Of a stretch of DNA of 44,599 nucleotides, positions 1 to 6,550 are shown piece by piece (position 1 is the first letter of the stretch; each line of letters begins with the position of its first letter). Source of the DNA: Prevotella sp. (lineage in GTDB: Bacteria > Bacteroidota > Bacteroidia > Bacteroidales > Bacteroidaceae). The position numbers and the translations under genes are program-made. The stretch spans positions 1-44,599 of the forward strand of contig JAILAA010000008.1 of the NCBI GenBank assembly GCA_024681875.1. Direction: 5' to 3'. The notes under the pieces were generated by a model. The model did not search any database. It was not told where the DNA came from and saw nothing but the letters and a program-made list of their open reading frames with translations.

Positions 1-849
1 AAGCGCCTGCTTATCGGCGACGACGAGCACGGCTGGGACGACGAGGGTGTGTTCAACTTCGAGGGTGGCTGCTATGCCAAGGTCATCAACCTCGACAAGG
101 AGAGCGAGCCCGACATCTACAACGCCATCCGTCGCGACGCCCTGCTGGAGAACGTCACCGTCGATGAGAATGGCAAGATTGACTTCGCCGACAAGAGCGT
201 CACTGAGAACACCCGCGTCAGCTACCCCATCGAGCACATCGAGAAGATTGCCAAGAAGGTGAACGGCAAGAGCGCCGGTCCCGAGGCCAAGAACGTCATC
301 TTCCTCAGCGCCGATGCCTTCGGCGTGCTGCCTCCCGTGAGCATCCTGACTCCCGAGCAGACGAAGTATTACTTCCTCTCTGGCTTCACGGCTAAGTTGG
401 CCGGCACCGAGCGTGGCATCACAGAGCCCACGCCCACCTTCAGCGCATGCTTCGGCCAGGCCTTCCTCGAGCTGCATCCCACAAAGTATGCTGAGGAACT
501 GGTGAAGCGCATGGAGAAGAGCGGTGCCAAGGCTTACCTCGTCAACACGGGTTGGAACGGCACTGGCAAGCGCATCAGCATCAAGGACACACGCGGCATC
601 ATCGACGCCATCCTGGGCGGTGCCATCCTGAACGCTCCCACCAAGAAGATTCCTTACTTCGACTTCGAGGTTCCCACACAGCTCAACGGCGTGGCATGGG
701 GCATTCTCGATCCTCGCGACACCTATCAGGATCGTAACCTGTGGGAGGAGAAGGCCAAGGATCTGGCTGCCCGCTTCATCAAGAACTTCAAGAAGTACGA
801 GGGCAACGAGGCCGGCAAGGCTCTGGTCGAGGCTGGTCCGAAGCTGTAA
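1..849 (+). CDS. pckA: ATP-dependent phosphoenolpyruvate carboxykinase, C-terminal part (5' truncated by window edge)
   Basis: The reading frame is open from base 1 and ends at TAA 847-849, giving the last 282 residues of a protein that is normally about 535 residues. The enzyme interconverts oxaloacetate plus ATP with phosphoenolpyruvate, CO2 and ADP in the cytoplasm; in succinate-forming Bacteroidales it often runs in the CO2-fixing direction. The window opens in the metal/nucleotide-binding LIGDDEHGW motif, followed by [20 protein letters not shown] with the ATP-contacting Arg, [16 protein letters not shown], and [11 protein letters not shown]. All are typical of the ATP type rather than the GTP type. 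The Walker-A loop and the true start lie upstream, outside the window. The gene is followed by a copied tail and an intrinsic terminator, so it is probably monocistronic. Confidence 0.97.
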   Translation, partial: KRLLIGDDEHGWDDEGVFNFEGGCYAKVINLDKESEPDIYNAIRRDALLENVTVDENGKIDFADKSVTENTRVSYPIEHIEKIAKKVNGKSAGPEAKNVIFLSADAFGVLPPVSILTPEQTKYYFLSGFTAKLAGTERGITEPTPTFSACFGQAFLELHPTKYAEELVKRMEKSGAKAYLVNTGWNGTGKRISIKDTRGIIDAILGGAILNAPTKKIPYFDFEVPTQLNGVAWGILDPRDTYQDRNLWEEKAKDLAARFIKNFKKYEGNEAGKALVEAGPKL

Positions 850-905
850 GCAGGAACAGCCTCAGCGAACATTCTTCGATGGTCGAGGCTGGTCCGAAAT
901 TGTAA
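824..905 (+). repeat. Duplicated 3' end of pckA
   Basis: The last codons of pckA occur twice. Nineteen identical bases (824-842 and 880-898) are each followed by two variable bases and then TGTAA, so both copies encode VEAGPKL-stop. The second copy starts 56 bp after the first, just before the terminator. It looks like a remnant of an old gene end left by a small duplication or by an insertion or gene-conversion event. The 30 bp between the copies show nothing recognisable. Confidence 0.8.
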
Positions 906-922
906 TAAAATGCTATCACATC

Positions 923-957
923 AAAAAAAGGCAAGGAAACAAATCCTTGCCTTTTTT
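923..957 (+). terminator. Intrinsic terminator of pckA
   Basis: An A-run is followed by GGCAAGGA, a short loop, TCCTTGCC and six T residues. The hairpin is perfect and is immediately followed by the U-tract. The flanking A- and T-runs make it usable from either strand, but only pckA ends here. Confidence 0.9.
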
Positions 958-972
958 AGATGCAGTAATTAG

Positions 973-1122
973 AAAAACATTGTAAGCTATCCTTTAGTAG
1001 AGTTAGGATGGCAACTGAACGAACAGATTAATCCTATTATGTATGCTCAAGAAGAGTGGGCTGCCAGTAGTATCACTCCTTTCTATGACAATGTGCTGCG
1101 CGACGGCATCAACTTACTATAA
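973..1122 (+). pseudogene. Remnant of a nucleotidyltransferase (MNT-type) gene, 3' end only
   Basis: A stop-free frame of 49 codons ending at TAA 1120-1122 reads as a real protein tail: SYPLVELGWQLNEQINP, then QEEWAASSITPFY, then NVLRDGINLL. From memory this resembles the C-terminal end of minimal nucleotidyltransferase-fold proteins, which in Bacteroidales are commonly paired with HEPN-domain proteins. The frame is closed upstream by TAG 970-972 and there is no start codon or nucleotide-binding GSxxxG/DxD region, so the gene is a fragment. It lies right after the pckA terminator. The family assignment is tentative. Confidence 0.5.
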
Positions 1123-1128
1123 TGCACT

Positions 1129-1259
1129 ATGGATAAGGAATTGCTGATTAAACTTCAGAAAGAGAAGTGGCTGGGGAAGACCTCAAACATGGTGAGCGTG
1201 CAGCCGAATGGATTGATACGTTAAGAAACACATATCTGAAATCTGTGTCACAGCCATGA
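1129..1259 (+). pseudogene. Frameshifted small gene following the nucleotidyltransferase relic
   Basis: An ATG at 1129, six bases after the preceding stop, opens a 31-codon frame (MDKELLIKLQKEKWLG...). It becomes unconvincing after about residue 16 and stops at 1222-1224. Around 1175 the protein-like signal moves to another frame and continues as EDLKHGERAAEWIDTLR, NTYLKSV, to a TGA at 1257-1259. This suggests an indel or internal deletion in a gene that followed the nucleotidyltransferase. By position it may have been the HEPN partner, but no HEPN active-site motif (RX4-6H) survives. Confidence 0.35.
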
Positions 1260-1268
1260 CGCTGTGAC
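1247..1268. repeat. Inverted repeat GTCACAGC / GCTGTGAC
   Basis: Perfect 8-bp arms are separated by six bases (CATGAC). No T-run follows, so it is not a classical terminator. It overlaps the stop of the second gene relic. Confidence 0.6.
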
Positions 1269-1384
1269 GTTTCGCTGACCAAGGGACGCATTGATTTGGT
1301 GCCCCCTTGAAAACGGATGGCAGGGGACTCGGTATCGTGTCAAACGTTACGTTAATTCGTATAGTATAGTTTTTTCGCGTTTTA

Positions 1385-1470
1385 GGGTGCACGGGTGTTA
1401 CAATGCCTGTAAATACTGGTGGTTCACCCTAGTTTTGAGGGTGTCACGGGTGTTACAAGGGTGTCACATC
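1385..1470. repeat. GGGTGTCAC / GGGTGTTAC direct repeats in a gene-free stretch
   Basis: The stretch 1260-1548 holds no gene. It contains a diverged 19-20 bp direct repeat (1385-1403 and 1439-1458), each copy made of a GGGTG(T)CAC and a GGGTGTTACAA half. A third GGGTGTCAC half follows at 1459-1467. Such tracts near gene relics may mark an old integration or rearrangement site, but no integrase or attachment site can be identified. Confidence 0.55.
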
Positions 1471-1548
1471 TGATGATGTATTTCAAGCGGCCTGAAATTT
1501 AGAACTATACGCCGAAATTTTGTGTCGCATATGTTTTTCTTCGTTTTC

Positions 1549-1579
1549 TTTGCTTTCTCGGAAAAACTTTGTATTTTTG
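1549..1579 (+). promoter_or_regulatory. Bacteroidota-type promoter of the GH29 gene
   Basis: TTTG at 1549-1552, 19 bp, then TATTTTTG at 1572-1579 matches the -33/-7 consensus of the primary sigma factor in this phylum. The predicted 5' UTR is about 30 nt. Confidence 0.65.
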
Positions 1580-1615
1580 CGGCAGACTTTTCGGTAATGT
1601 GATAGGGATGTCTCT

Positions 1616-3013
1616 ATGAAACGACTGCTGTTTACTATGATGGCAACGCTGCTGATGGCTATGGCCACAGCGCAAACGATGAATGTACACGAGCAGAGCG
1701 ACGGCTATGAGTGGCCCACCGATACGCTCGTGGTGAAGAAACTGCACGAATGGCAGGACCTGAAGTTCGGCGTGCTGCTGCACTGGGGCATCTATGCCGT
1801 GCCGGGCATCGTGGAGTCGTGGAGCATCTGCGATGAGCCGTGGATCAAGCGCGATACTACACGCACCTATCAGGAGTATATGGACTGGTACTGGGGACTG
1901 GCCGACGCCTTCTGCCCCACACTGTTCGACCCGCAGCAGTGGGCCATGGTATGCAGCGATGCAGGCATGAAGTACATGATCTTCACCACGAAGCACCACG
2001 ACGGCTTCTGCATGTATGACTCACAGGAGACGGGCTACACCATCGCCCGCCATGCATTCAAGGACGACCCTCGGCGCGATGTCCTAAGACACGTCTTCGA
2101 TGCCTACCGCCAACAAGGGTTTACGATAGGCGCCTACTTCTCGAAGCCCGACTGGCACTCGCAATACTATTGGTGGGACGTCTATGCCAAGAAAGGGCGC
2201 AACGTGAACTATCCCGTGGAGCAGTATCCGCAGCGGTGGGAACAGTTCAAACGCTTCACCCACCGTCAGATAGAGGAGATTCTCACACACTACGGCCAAG
2301 TAGACATCCTCTGGCTCGACGGCGGCTGGGTGTGGCCAGGGCGCTACGGGCAGGACATCGACATGCCTGCGTTGGCCTGCATGGCTCGCAGCTGTCAACC
2401 GGGCATTATGATTGTAGACCGTACCATCAGAGGCCCTTACGAAAACTACCAGACGCCTGAGCGTACCATCCCTGAGCAGCAGCTTGACTATCCTTGGGAA
2501 AGCTGCATCCCACTGACCGACGACTGGGGCTACACGCCAAATGCCCGCTACAAGACGGCCAACAAAATCATTGCCACCCTCGCCGAGATAGTGGCCAAGG
2601 GCGGCAACATGGTGCTGGGCGTAGGCCCGACGCCGGAAGGACTGATCAATGCCGAAGCCACGGAGCGGCTGCACGCGATTGGACAGTGGATGAAGGCCAA
2701 CGGCGCTGCCATCTACGGCACCGTCATCACACCCCACTATCACGAGGGCCGCCTGTGGTTCACTGCGTCGAAGGACGGCAAGCGTAAATATGCCATCTAT
2801 TGTCCGCCAGATGACCAGGAAGTTCCGGATAACCCGGAAATCCCGGGGAAAGCGGGATTCCAGCTTTCGTGGACAGTAAACATTCCGCAGAAGGGCGTCC
2901 GCATGCTTAACACCGGCAAGCGCCTGAAACACCGCCTCACGCCGGATGGACGGGTAATGGTGACGCTGCCCTCCTTACTGTCTCGCCAGCCGCTGGCCTT
3001 GGAAATCTACTGA
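1616..3013 (+). CDS. Exported alpha-L-fucosidase, family GH29
   Basis: This 465-residue glycoside hydrolase releases terminal alpha-linked L-fucose from host or plant glycans. A signal peptide ending ATAQ at about residue 20 sends it to the periplasm; there is no lipobox. GH29 marks are HWGIYAVPG (about 56-64), TTKHHDGF (124-131) with the paired histidines of the fucose site, and DILWLDGGW, whose Asp235 should be the catalytic nucleophile. A conserved NMVLGVGPTPEG stretch follows near 325. A short C-terminal beta domain is present but no carbohydrate-binding module. The acid/base residue varies in this family; a Glu in PWESC (about residue 300) is a candidate. It stands alone behind its own promoter, outside the SusC/D locus. 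Freed fucose could feed the Fkp pathway encoded at 11465-14302. Confidence 0.93.
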   Translation: MKRLLFTMMATLLMAMATAQTMNVHEQSDGYEWPTDTLVVKKLHEWQDLKFGVLLHWGIYAVPGIVESWSICDEPWIKRDTTRTYQEYMDWYWGLADAFCPTLFDPQQWAMVCSDAGMKYMIFTTKHHDGFCMYDSQETGYTIARHAFKDDPRRDVLRHVFDAYRQQGFTIGAYFSKPDWHSQYYWWDVYAKKGRNVNYPVEQYPQRWEQFKRFTHRQIEEILTHYGQVDILWLDGGWVWPGRYGQDIDMPALACMARSCQPGIMIVDRTIRGPYENYQTPERTIPEQQLDYPWESCIPLTDDWGYTPNARYKTANKIIATLAEIVAKGGNMVLGVGPTPEGLINAEATERLHAIGQWMKANGAAIYGTVITPHYHEGRLWFTASKDGKRKYAIYCPPDDQEVPDNPEIPGKAGFQLSWTVNIPQKGVRMLNTGKRLKHRLTPDGRVMVTLPSLLSRQPLALEIY

Positions 3014-3051
3014 ATCGCATCAAAAACAAGTATGACAACAGCGATGTTACC

Positions 3052-3082
3052 CTAAACGTCGAAACACATAGGGGTAAACGTC
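3052..3082. promoter_or_regulatory. Candidate LytTR operator: 22-bp-spaced direct repeats
   Basis: The 13-mer TAAACGTCGAAAC occurs at 3053-3065 and 3075-3087, 22 bp (two helical turns) apart, ending just upstream of the -33 element of the next gene. On the minus strand the sites read GACGTTTAG and GACGTTTAC, close to the 9-bp LytTR-domain consensus (W-M-M-GTT-N-R-K, two copies about 21 bp apart) known from AgrA-type regulators. A LytTR response regulator is encoded 1.7 kb downstream, so it is the natural candidate to bind here. Confidence 0.5.
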
Positions 3083-3091
3083 GAAACTGTC

Positions 3092-3122
3092 TTTGCTACT
3101 GCTTGAAATCATCTTACCTTTG
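3092..3122 (+). promoter_or_regulatory. Promoter of the small exported protein gene
   Basis: TTTG 3092-3095, 19 bp, TACCTTTG 3115-3122. The long leader (about 85 nt before ATG 3216) shows no clear hairpin. Confidence 0.65.
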
Positions 3123-3215
3123 CAACGTAATCACAAAGAAAGGCCTAAGGTCAATCGACCGAGAAGGTCTTAAACAGAAAGAAAAGAATTATTAACTATC
3201 AAAAAAAGCAAAGAC

Positions 3216-3590
3216 ATGAAAAAGATGATGATCGCCCTCGTGGCAATGTTCGTGATGACAATGAGTGCTAACGCACAGAGTAATGACAACAACGGCAGGC
3301 TGACGTTCAACCGTATCTGTAGCTATCTGGAGCTGGCGTCAAACCAGATAGAGCCAGTGAAGACGGCTATGGCGCAGTTCACCAGCTCGATGGAGGCCTT
3401 CTATCAGCAGGAGGACAGCTCGAAGGCAGGTGAGACTTGGGAGAAGATTCAGAATCGCCACAAAGCTGTGATGAAGAGACTGCTCAGCGAGAAACAGTAT
3501 GACAAGTATGTCAATATTTTTGACCTGACCGTGAAGAATACGGGTGAGCTGATTGCGGACTCACAGAAACAGGAAGTTGCTAACAAGTAG
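3216..3590 (+). CDS. Small exported protein of unknown function, possible target of the adjacent LytTR system
   Basis: A 124-residue product with a clear signal peptide (Lys-rich start, hydrophobic core, ANAQ cleavage near residue 21). The mature part is predicted mostly helical and charged (LTFNRICSYLELASNQIEPVK, then WEKIQNRHKAVMKRLLSEKQYDKY), with about 100 residues and no cysteine besides one in the first helix. The layout recalls small periplasmic helical stress proteins of the Spy/CpxP type, but no LTxxQ motif is visible and I do not assign a function. LytTR-like repeats and a consensus promoter precede it and a strong terminator follows. It is therefore transcribed alone, possibly under the two-component system next to it. 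Confidence 0.8.
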   Translation: MKKMMIALVAMFVMTMSANAQSNDNNGRLTFNRICSYLELASNQIEPVKTAMAQFTSSMEAFYQQEDSSKAGETWEKIQNRHKAVMKRLLSEKQYDKYVNIFDLTVKNTGELIADSQKQEVANK

Positions 3591-3639
3591 ACTATGGTGT
3601 TTCCACAGATGACGTTTTCCACATAACTATCTGTAATGG

Positions 3640-3674
3640 CTCTCTTGCATAGTGATTATGCGGGAGAGTTTTTT
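3640..3674 (+). terminator. Intrinsic terminator between the small exported protein and the sensor kinase
   Basis: A 12-bp stem (3640-3651 with 3657-3668, two G-T wobbles) has a 5-nt loop GTGAT and is followed by six T. The T-run overlaps the -33 TTTG of the next promoter. Confidence 0.85.
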
Positions 3675-3702
3675 GTTTATTCAAAAATTATTCGTAACTT
3701 TG
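3672..3702 (+). promoter_or_regulatory. Promoter of the LytS-type kinase gene; predicts a leaderless mRNA
   Basis: TTTG 3672-3675, 19 bp, TAACTTTG 3695-3702. Only six bases separate the -7 box from ATG 3709, so transcription should start at or within a base or two of the start codon. Confidence 0.6.
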
Positions 3703-3708
3703 CCAGCA

Positions 3709-4737
3709 ATGAAGAAAATACAAGGAAAGGACATTTTGCTCTTGGCGGCCCAGCTGGTGCTGCTGTCAATCATCATGCTCTCGCCAGCACTCTTCAGCTA
3801 TCTCCTTAGTGGAGATGATGAAATGGTCAGGCAGTCGCTATGGATTTCCGTCTATTGGCTCGGCCCGATGGTGGGCGTCTATCTACTGAATTTCTACCTT
3901 TTCATACCCCTGTTGTGGTTCCGTCGCCGATTCTGGCAGTTTGGCGTGGCGAATGTAGCGCAGATGATCGTAAGTAATCTGCACCTGATAACCAACGACC
4001 TCAGCAGACTGCCCAGTGATGTCCGTGTAGGCTACTCCTCATTTATGATTGCCTCGTTCCTGTTGTGTCTGATGGCCATCGGCATTGCCATGAGCATCCG
4101 TTACATGATGAGACGGAGCGAAAGGAGGCAGAAGGAGGTAGAGGCAGAGCTGGCTTGGCTGAAGAATCAGATCAATCCGCATTTCCTATTTAACACGCTG
4201 AACAACATCTCGAGCCTTACACAGATTGATGCCGACGAGGCTCAGGATGCCATTATGCAGCTGAGCGACCTGCTGCGCTATGCCATGTACGAGACCGACA
4301 AGCCGAAGGTGCCCCTTGACGGTGAAGTGGAATTTATGAAGAACTACATCGAGCTGATGAAGCTGCGCTGCAACGAAAATACCGTCGTCACCTTTCATTT
4401 TCCATCCGTCAACACTCATCTCGAGATAGCGCCGCTATTGTTCATCTCGCTGATTGAGAACGCCTTCAAGCATGGCATGAACAGCAATGCACCAGCCACC
4501 ATCGACATCTCGCTATGCATCAGCGATGGGCCGTCGGCCGGCAACCAAAAGCTGGTATTCACCTGTGACAACACCAACAATCCTAAGCCTACCAAGGATC
4601 GCATCGGCTCAGGCATCGGACTCGACAACACCCGTCGCCGACTGGACTTGCTCTATCCTGGTCGCTATACCTGGGAGCAGACCATCACTCCTGAGAATAT
4701 CTATCACGTTAAGATTTTATTGACCATTGATCATTGA
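3709..4737 (+). CDS. LytS/YehU-type sensor histidine kinase
   Basis: A 342-residue inner-membrane kinase that should phosphorylate the LytTR regulator encoded next. The N-terminal about 130 residues form four hydrophobic segments (roughly 8-34, 46-70, 78-95, 108-130) with no large external sensor domain. The His_kinase box follows as LKNQINPHFLFNTLNNISSL with phospho-acceptor His158. The ATPase part has the N box SLIENAFKHG, a Cys-Asp-Asn-Thr G1 box and GSGIGLDNTRRRL as G2. An in-frame GTG at 3652 would add 19 residues, but it lies inside the upstream terminator and before the promoter, so ATG 3709 is chosen. It is co-transcribed with the regulator 44 bp downstream. Confidence 0.92.
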   Translation: MKKIQGKDILLLAAQLVLLSIIMLSPALFSYLLSGDDEMVRQSLWISVYWLGPMVGVYLLNFYLFIPLLWFRRRFWQFGVANVAQMIVSNLHLITNDLSRLPSDVRVGYSSFMIASFLLCLMAIGIAMSIRYMMRRSERRQKEVEAELAWLKNQINPHFLFNTLNNISSLTQIDADEAQDAIMQLSDLLRYAMYETDKPKVPLDGEVEFMKNYIELMKLRCNENTVVTFHFPSVNTHLEIAPLLFISLIENAFKHGMNSNAPATIDISLCISDGPSAGNQKLVFTCDNTNNPKPTKDRIGSGIGLDNTRRRLDLLYPGRYTWEQTITPENIYHVKILLTIDH

Positions 4738-4744
4738 GCGCAGA

Positions 4745-4780
4745 AAATAGTAAATCGTAAATCGTCAAATAGTAAATATC
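4745..4780. repeat. Heptamer-type tandem repeat between kinase and regulator
   Basis: Units AAATAGT, AAATCGT, AAATCGT, (C), AAATAGT, AAATATC fill the whole spacer between the two genes, ending at the regulator's start codon. It belongs to the same class of degenerate 7-bp repeats seen at other junctions in this window. Confidence 0.75.
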
Positions 4781-4781
4781 C

Positions 4782-5495
4782 ATGACTTGCATTATCGTCG
4801 ACGACGAACCATTGGCAGTGCGATTGCTGGAGTCGTATGTAGAGAAGACCCCGGAACTGCAACTGCTGGCTTCGTATACAGACTCTATCACCGCCGTAAA
4901 TGCCATCAAGCAGCAGAAGCCCGACTTGGTGCTGCTTGACATTCAGATGCCGAATATCGACGGTATGGAGTTGGCGCATAGTCTGCCCGAACAGACACGC
5001 ATCGTCTTTACCACGGCCTTCAAGGAATTTGCCTTTGAGAGCTATGAGGTAAATGCTGTCGATTTCCTGCTGAAGCCCATCCGGTATAACAAGTTCCTGT
5101 CGGCCGTTGAGAAGGCCAGGAAGCTCTTTGTCCCTCCTGTAGAGAGCAAAGAGCTCAACACCGTCTTCATACGTGTCGACGGCGAGTGGCAGAATATCAG
5201 CATCGACAGTATTGTCTATGTCAGCGGAATGAAAGACTATGTGCTTTTCTATCTCGACAACCAGCCCAAGCCGCTGATTACCCACCTCACGATGAAGATC
5301 GTAGAAGAGATGCTGCCGCCATCCAAATTTATGAGAGTCCACCGGTCGTATATTATTGCCGTTGACAAAATCAAGAAAGTAGACCGCAACGACTGCATCT
5401 ATATTGGCGAGGAAATCATCCACGTGCCCGAAGGCTATCTGGAGACCTTCAGGAATCTCATCAATTCCCGCTCTTTTAATCAAAAGAACGCTTAA
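4782..5495 (+). CDS. LytTR-family response regulator
   Basis: A 237-residue DNA-binding regulator paired with the kinase upstream. The receiver domain (1-about 120) has the acidic pair Asp7/Asp8, phospho-acceptor Asp53 in LVLLDIQMP, Thr77/Thr78 and Lys98 in FLLKPI. The C-terminal LytTR domain (about 140-232) carries FIRVDGEWQNISIDSIVYVSG and the characteristic MRVHRSYIIAVDKI stretch. LytTR proteins bind pairs of 9-bp direct repeats; a matching pair lies upstream of the small exported protein gene (3052-3082). The repeat-filled 44-bp spacer and common strand suggest one transcript with the kinase. Confidence 0.94.
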   Translation: MTCIIVDDEPLAVRLLESYVEKTPELQLLASYTDSITAVNAIKQQKPDLVLLDIQMPNIDGMELAHSLPEQTRIVFTTAFKEFAFESYEVNAVDFLLKPIRYNKFLSAVEKARKLFVPPVESKELNTVFIRVDGEWQNISIDSIVYVSGMKDYVLFYLDNQPKPLITHLTMKIVEEMLPPSKFMRVHRSYIIAVDKIKKVDRNDCIYIGEEIIHVPEGYLETFRNLINSRSFNQKNA

Positions 5496-5525
5496 TCAAG
5501 AGATGATTCGCATCAAGCAAAGATC

Positions 5526-6335
5526 ATGACAATGATGAATAACATGGAAACTGTAAGGCTGACAGATGTCAGCATCGGTTATAGGACACGCCAAGGCGTG
5601 AGGATGGTAAAACAGGGCATCACGGCCAGTATTTGTCAGGGAGAATTGACTTGCCTGTTGGGCCGCAATGGTGCAGGCAAGTCGACGTTGATGCGCACGC
5701 TGGCAGCCTTTCAACCCTGTTTAGGTGGAAGTATAAGCATTGGCGGACGCCCGCAGCAGGACTATAGCTCGAAGGAACTGGCCCGGCAGATAGGCGTAGT
5801 GCTGACAGAGCGGCCCGACGTGCAGCAGATGACGGTGTGGGAGATGGTGGCCATGGGGCGCTCGCCTTACACTGGATTTTGGGGAAATCTGACTAGTAGT
5901 GATGAGCATGTGGTGAAGGGCGCCATAGAAATGGTTGGTCTGACTTCGCTGACCGACAGGCTGGTGTCGACACTAAGCGACGGCGAGCGTCAGAAGGTGA
6001 TGATAGCCAAGGCCTTGGCACAGCAGACCAGCATCATCCTGTTGGATGAGCCGACAGCGTTTCTTGACTATCCATCGAAGGTGGATATGCTGTTACTTTT
6101 GAGACGTATCTGCCGAGAGCAGCAGAAGACGGTTTTTCTCTCTACCCACGACTTAGAGCTTGCCCTGCAGGTGGCTGACCGTCTGTGGCTGATGCAGCAA
6201 GACGGTACGTTAGCCATAGGCACGCCACGCGAACTGGCCGACGATGGCACACTGAAGGGCTTCGTCGAAGAGGGCAGCGATGTGGTCTTTGATGCCGACA
6301 CGCTCGGCATACGCATCAAAAAGCGTGCGGTATGA
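5526..6335 (+). CDS. ABC transporter ATP-binding protein, iron-siderophore/haem/cobalamin type
   Basis: A 269-residue ATPase of the FecE/HmuV/BtuD class. Visible motifs are Walker A GRNGAGKST, a Q-loop region near VVLTERPDVQQ, signature LSDGERQK, Walker B IILLDEPTAFLD and H-loop STHD. The C-terminal tail (about 230-269) is short. Such ATPases normally sit beside a BtuC/FecD-like permease and a binding protein. Neither is in the window, so this is an orphan that must pair with a permease encoded elsewhere. It follows the LytTR gene by 30 bp and may be read through from it. Several Met codons (5526, 5532, 5535, 5544) could serve as start; the first is used. The last codons form part of a hairpin (6318-6355). 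Confidence 0.9.
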   Translation: MTMMNNMETVRLTDVSIGYRTRQGVRMVKQGITASICQGELTCLLGRNGAGKSTLMRTLAAFQPCLGGSISIGGRPQQDYSSKELARQIGVVLTERPDVQQMTVWEMVAMGRSPYTGFWGNLTSSDEHVVKGAIEMVGLTSLTDRLVSTLSDGERQKVMIAKALAQQTSIILLDEPTAFLDYPSKVDMLLLLRRICREQQKTVFLSTHDLELALQVADRLWLMQQDGTLAIGTPRELADDGTLKGFVEEGSDVVFDADTLGIRIKKRAV

Positions 6336-6466
6336 ATCACTCACCCCGCACGCTTTCCCGGCTTTGTGGCAGATAGGCCACGGTAGCCGGAGATTCTAAT
6401 AACATAATCTTTACCTTAAATCTATTAACTACTAACCTAATGAATAATGCGCAGTCTCACGACTAC
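6316..6466 (-). ncRNA. Candidate structured small RNA on the minus strand
   Basis: Three signals line up on the minus strand in a 215-bp gene-free spacer. There is a TACCTTTG -7 box (6479-6472), a folded body, and a hairpin with U-tract (6355-6316). The body has a possible 5' hairpin (GCAGT...ACTGC near 6471-6450) and a two-part stem at 6390-6358. In that stem CCGGCT pairs with AGCCGG and, inside, GTGGC with GCCAC. There is no reading frame with a plausible start. Predicted length is about 150 nt. No -33 TTTG is seen at the expected distance. Alternatively the structure is just the 3' UTR of the ATPase mRNA read from the plus strand. Confidence 0.4.
6318..6355. terminator. Bidirectional hairpin at the end of the ABC ATPase gene
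   Basis: An 11-bp perfect stem (AAAGCGTGCGG at 6320-6330 with its complement at 6345-6355) encloses the ATPase stop codon. Rightward it is followed by only three T; leftward it ends in five T. It is therefore a good minus-strand terminator and a weaker plus-strand one. Confidence 0.7.
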
Positions 6467-6471
6467 TACTG

Positions 6472-6479
6472 CAAAGGTA
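6472..6479 (-). promoter_or_regulatory. -7 element for the candidate small RNA
   Basis: TACCTTTG on the minus strand, followed by C as is usual in this phylum; no matching -33 box. Confidence 0.4.
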
Positions 6480-6485
6480 AGAAAA

Positions 6486-6514
6486 AACAGGCAGAGCCGA
6501 GAGCGCTGCCTGTT
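6486..6514 (-). terminator. Terminator of the Crp/Fnr gene and its operon
   Basis: A 9-bp perfect stem (AACAGGCAG / CTGCCTGTT) with an 11-nt loop is followed leftward by TTTTTTC. It lies 37 bp after the Crp/Fnr stop codon. Confidence 0.85.
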
Positions 6515-6550
6515 CGTTTTAATTATTGTTGTAAAGATTTTTGATTTATG

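Noticed and set aside
1343..1356. A perfect LytTR half-site match (TACGTTAAT at 1348-1356)
   Set aside because: Only a single copy; no second copy about 21 bp away and no gene start close by.
1260..1548. Short frames such as 1291-1473 in the gene-poor spacer
   Set aside because: No start context, no promoter-gene geometry, and composition matches the surrounding repeats rather than coding DNA.
6358..6390. Nested stem read as a riboswitch for the ABC ATPase or the Crp gene
   Set aside because: It is downstream of the ATPase gene and separated from the Crp gene's 3' end by a terminator, so it cannot control either from a 5' UTR. No cobalamin-box or similar conserved motif is seen.
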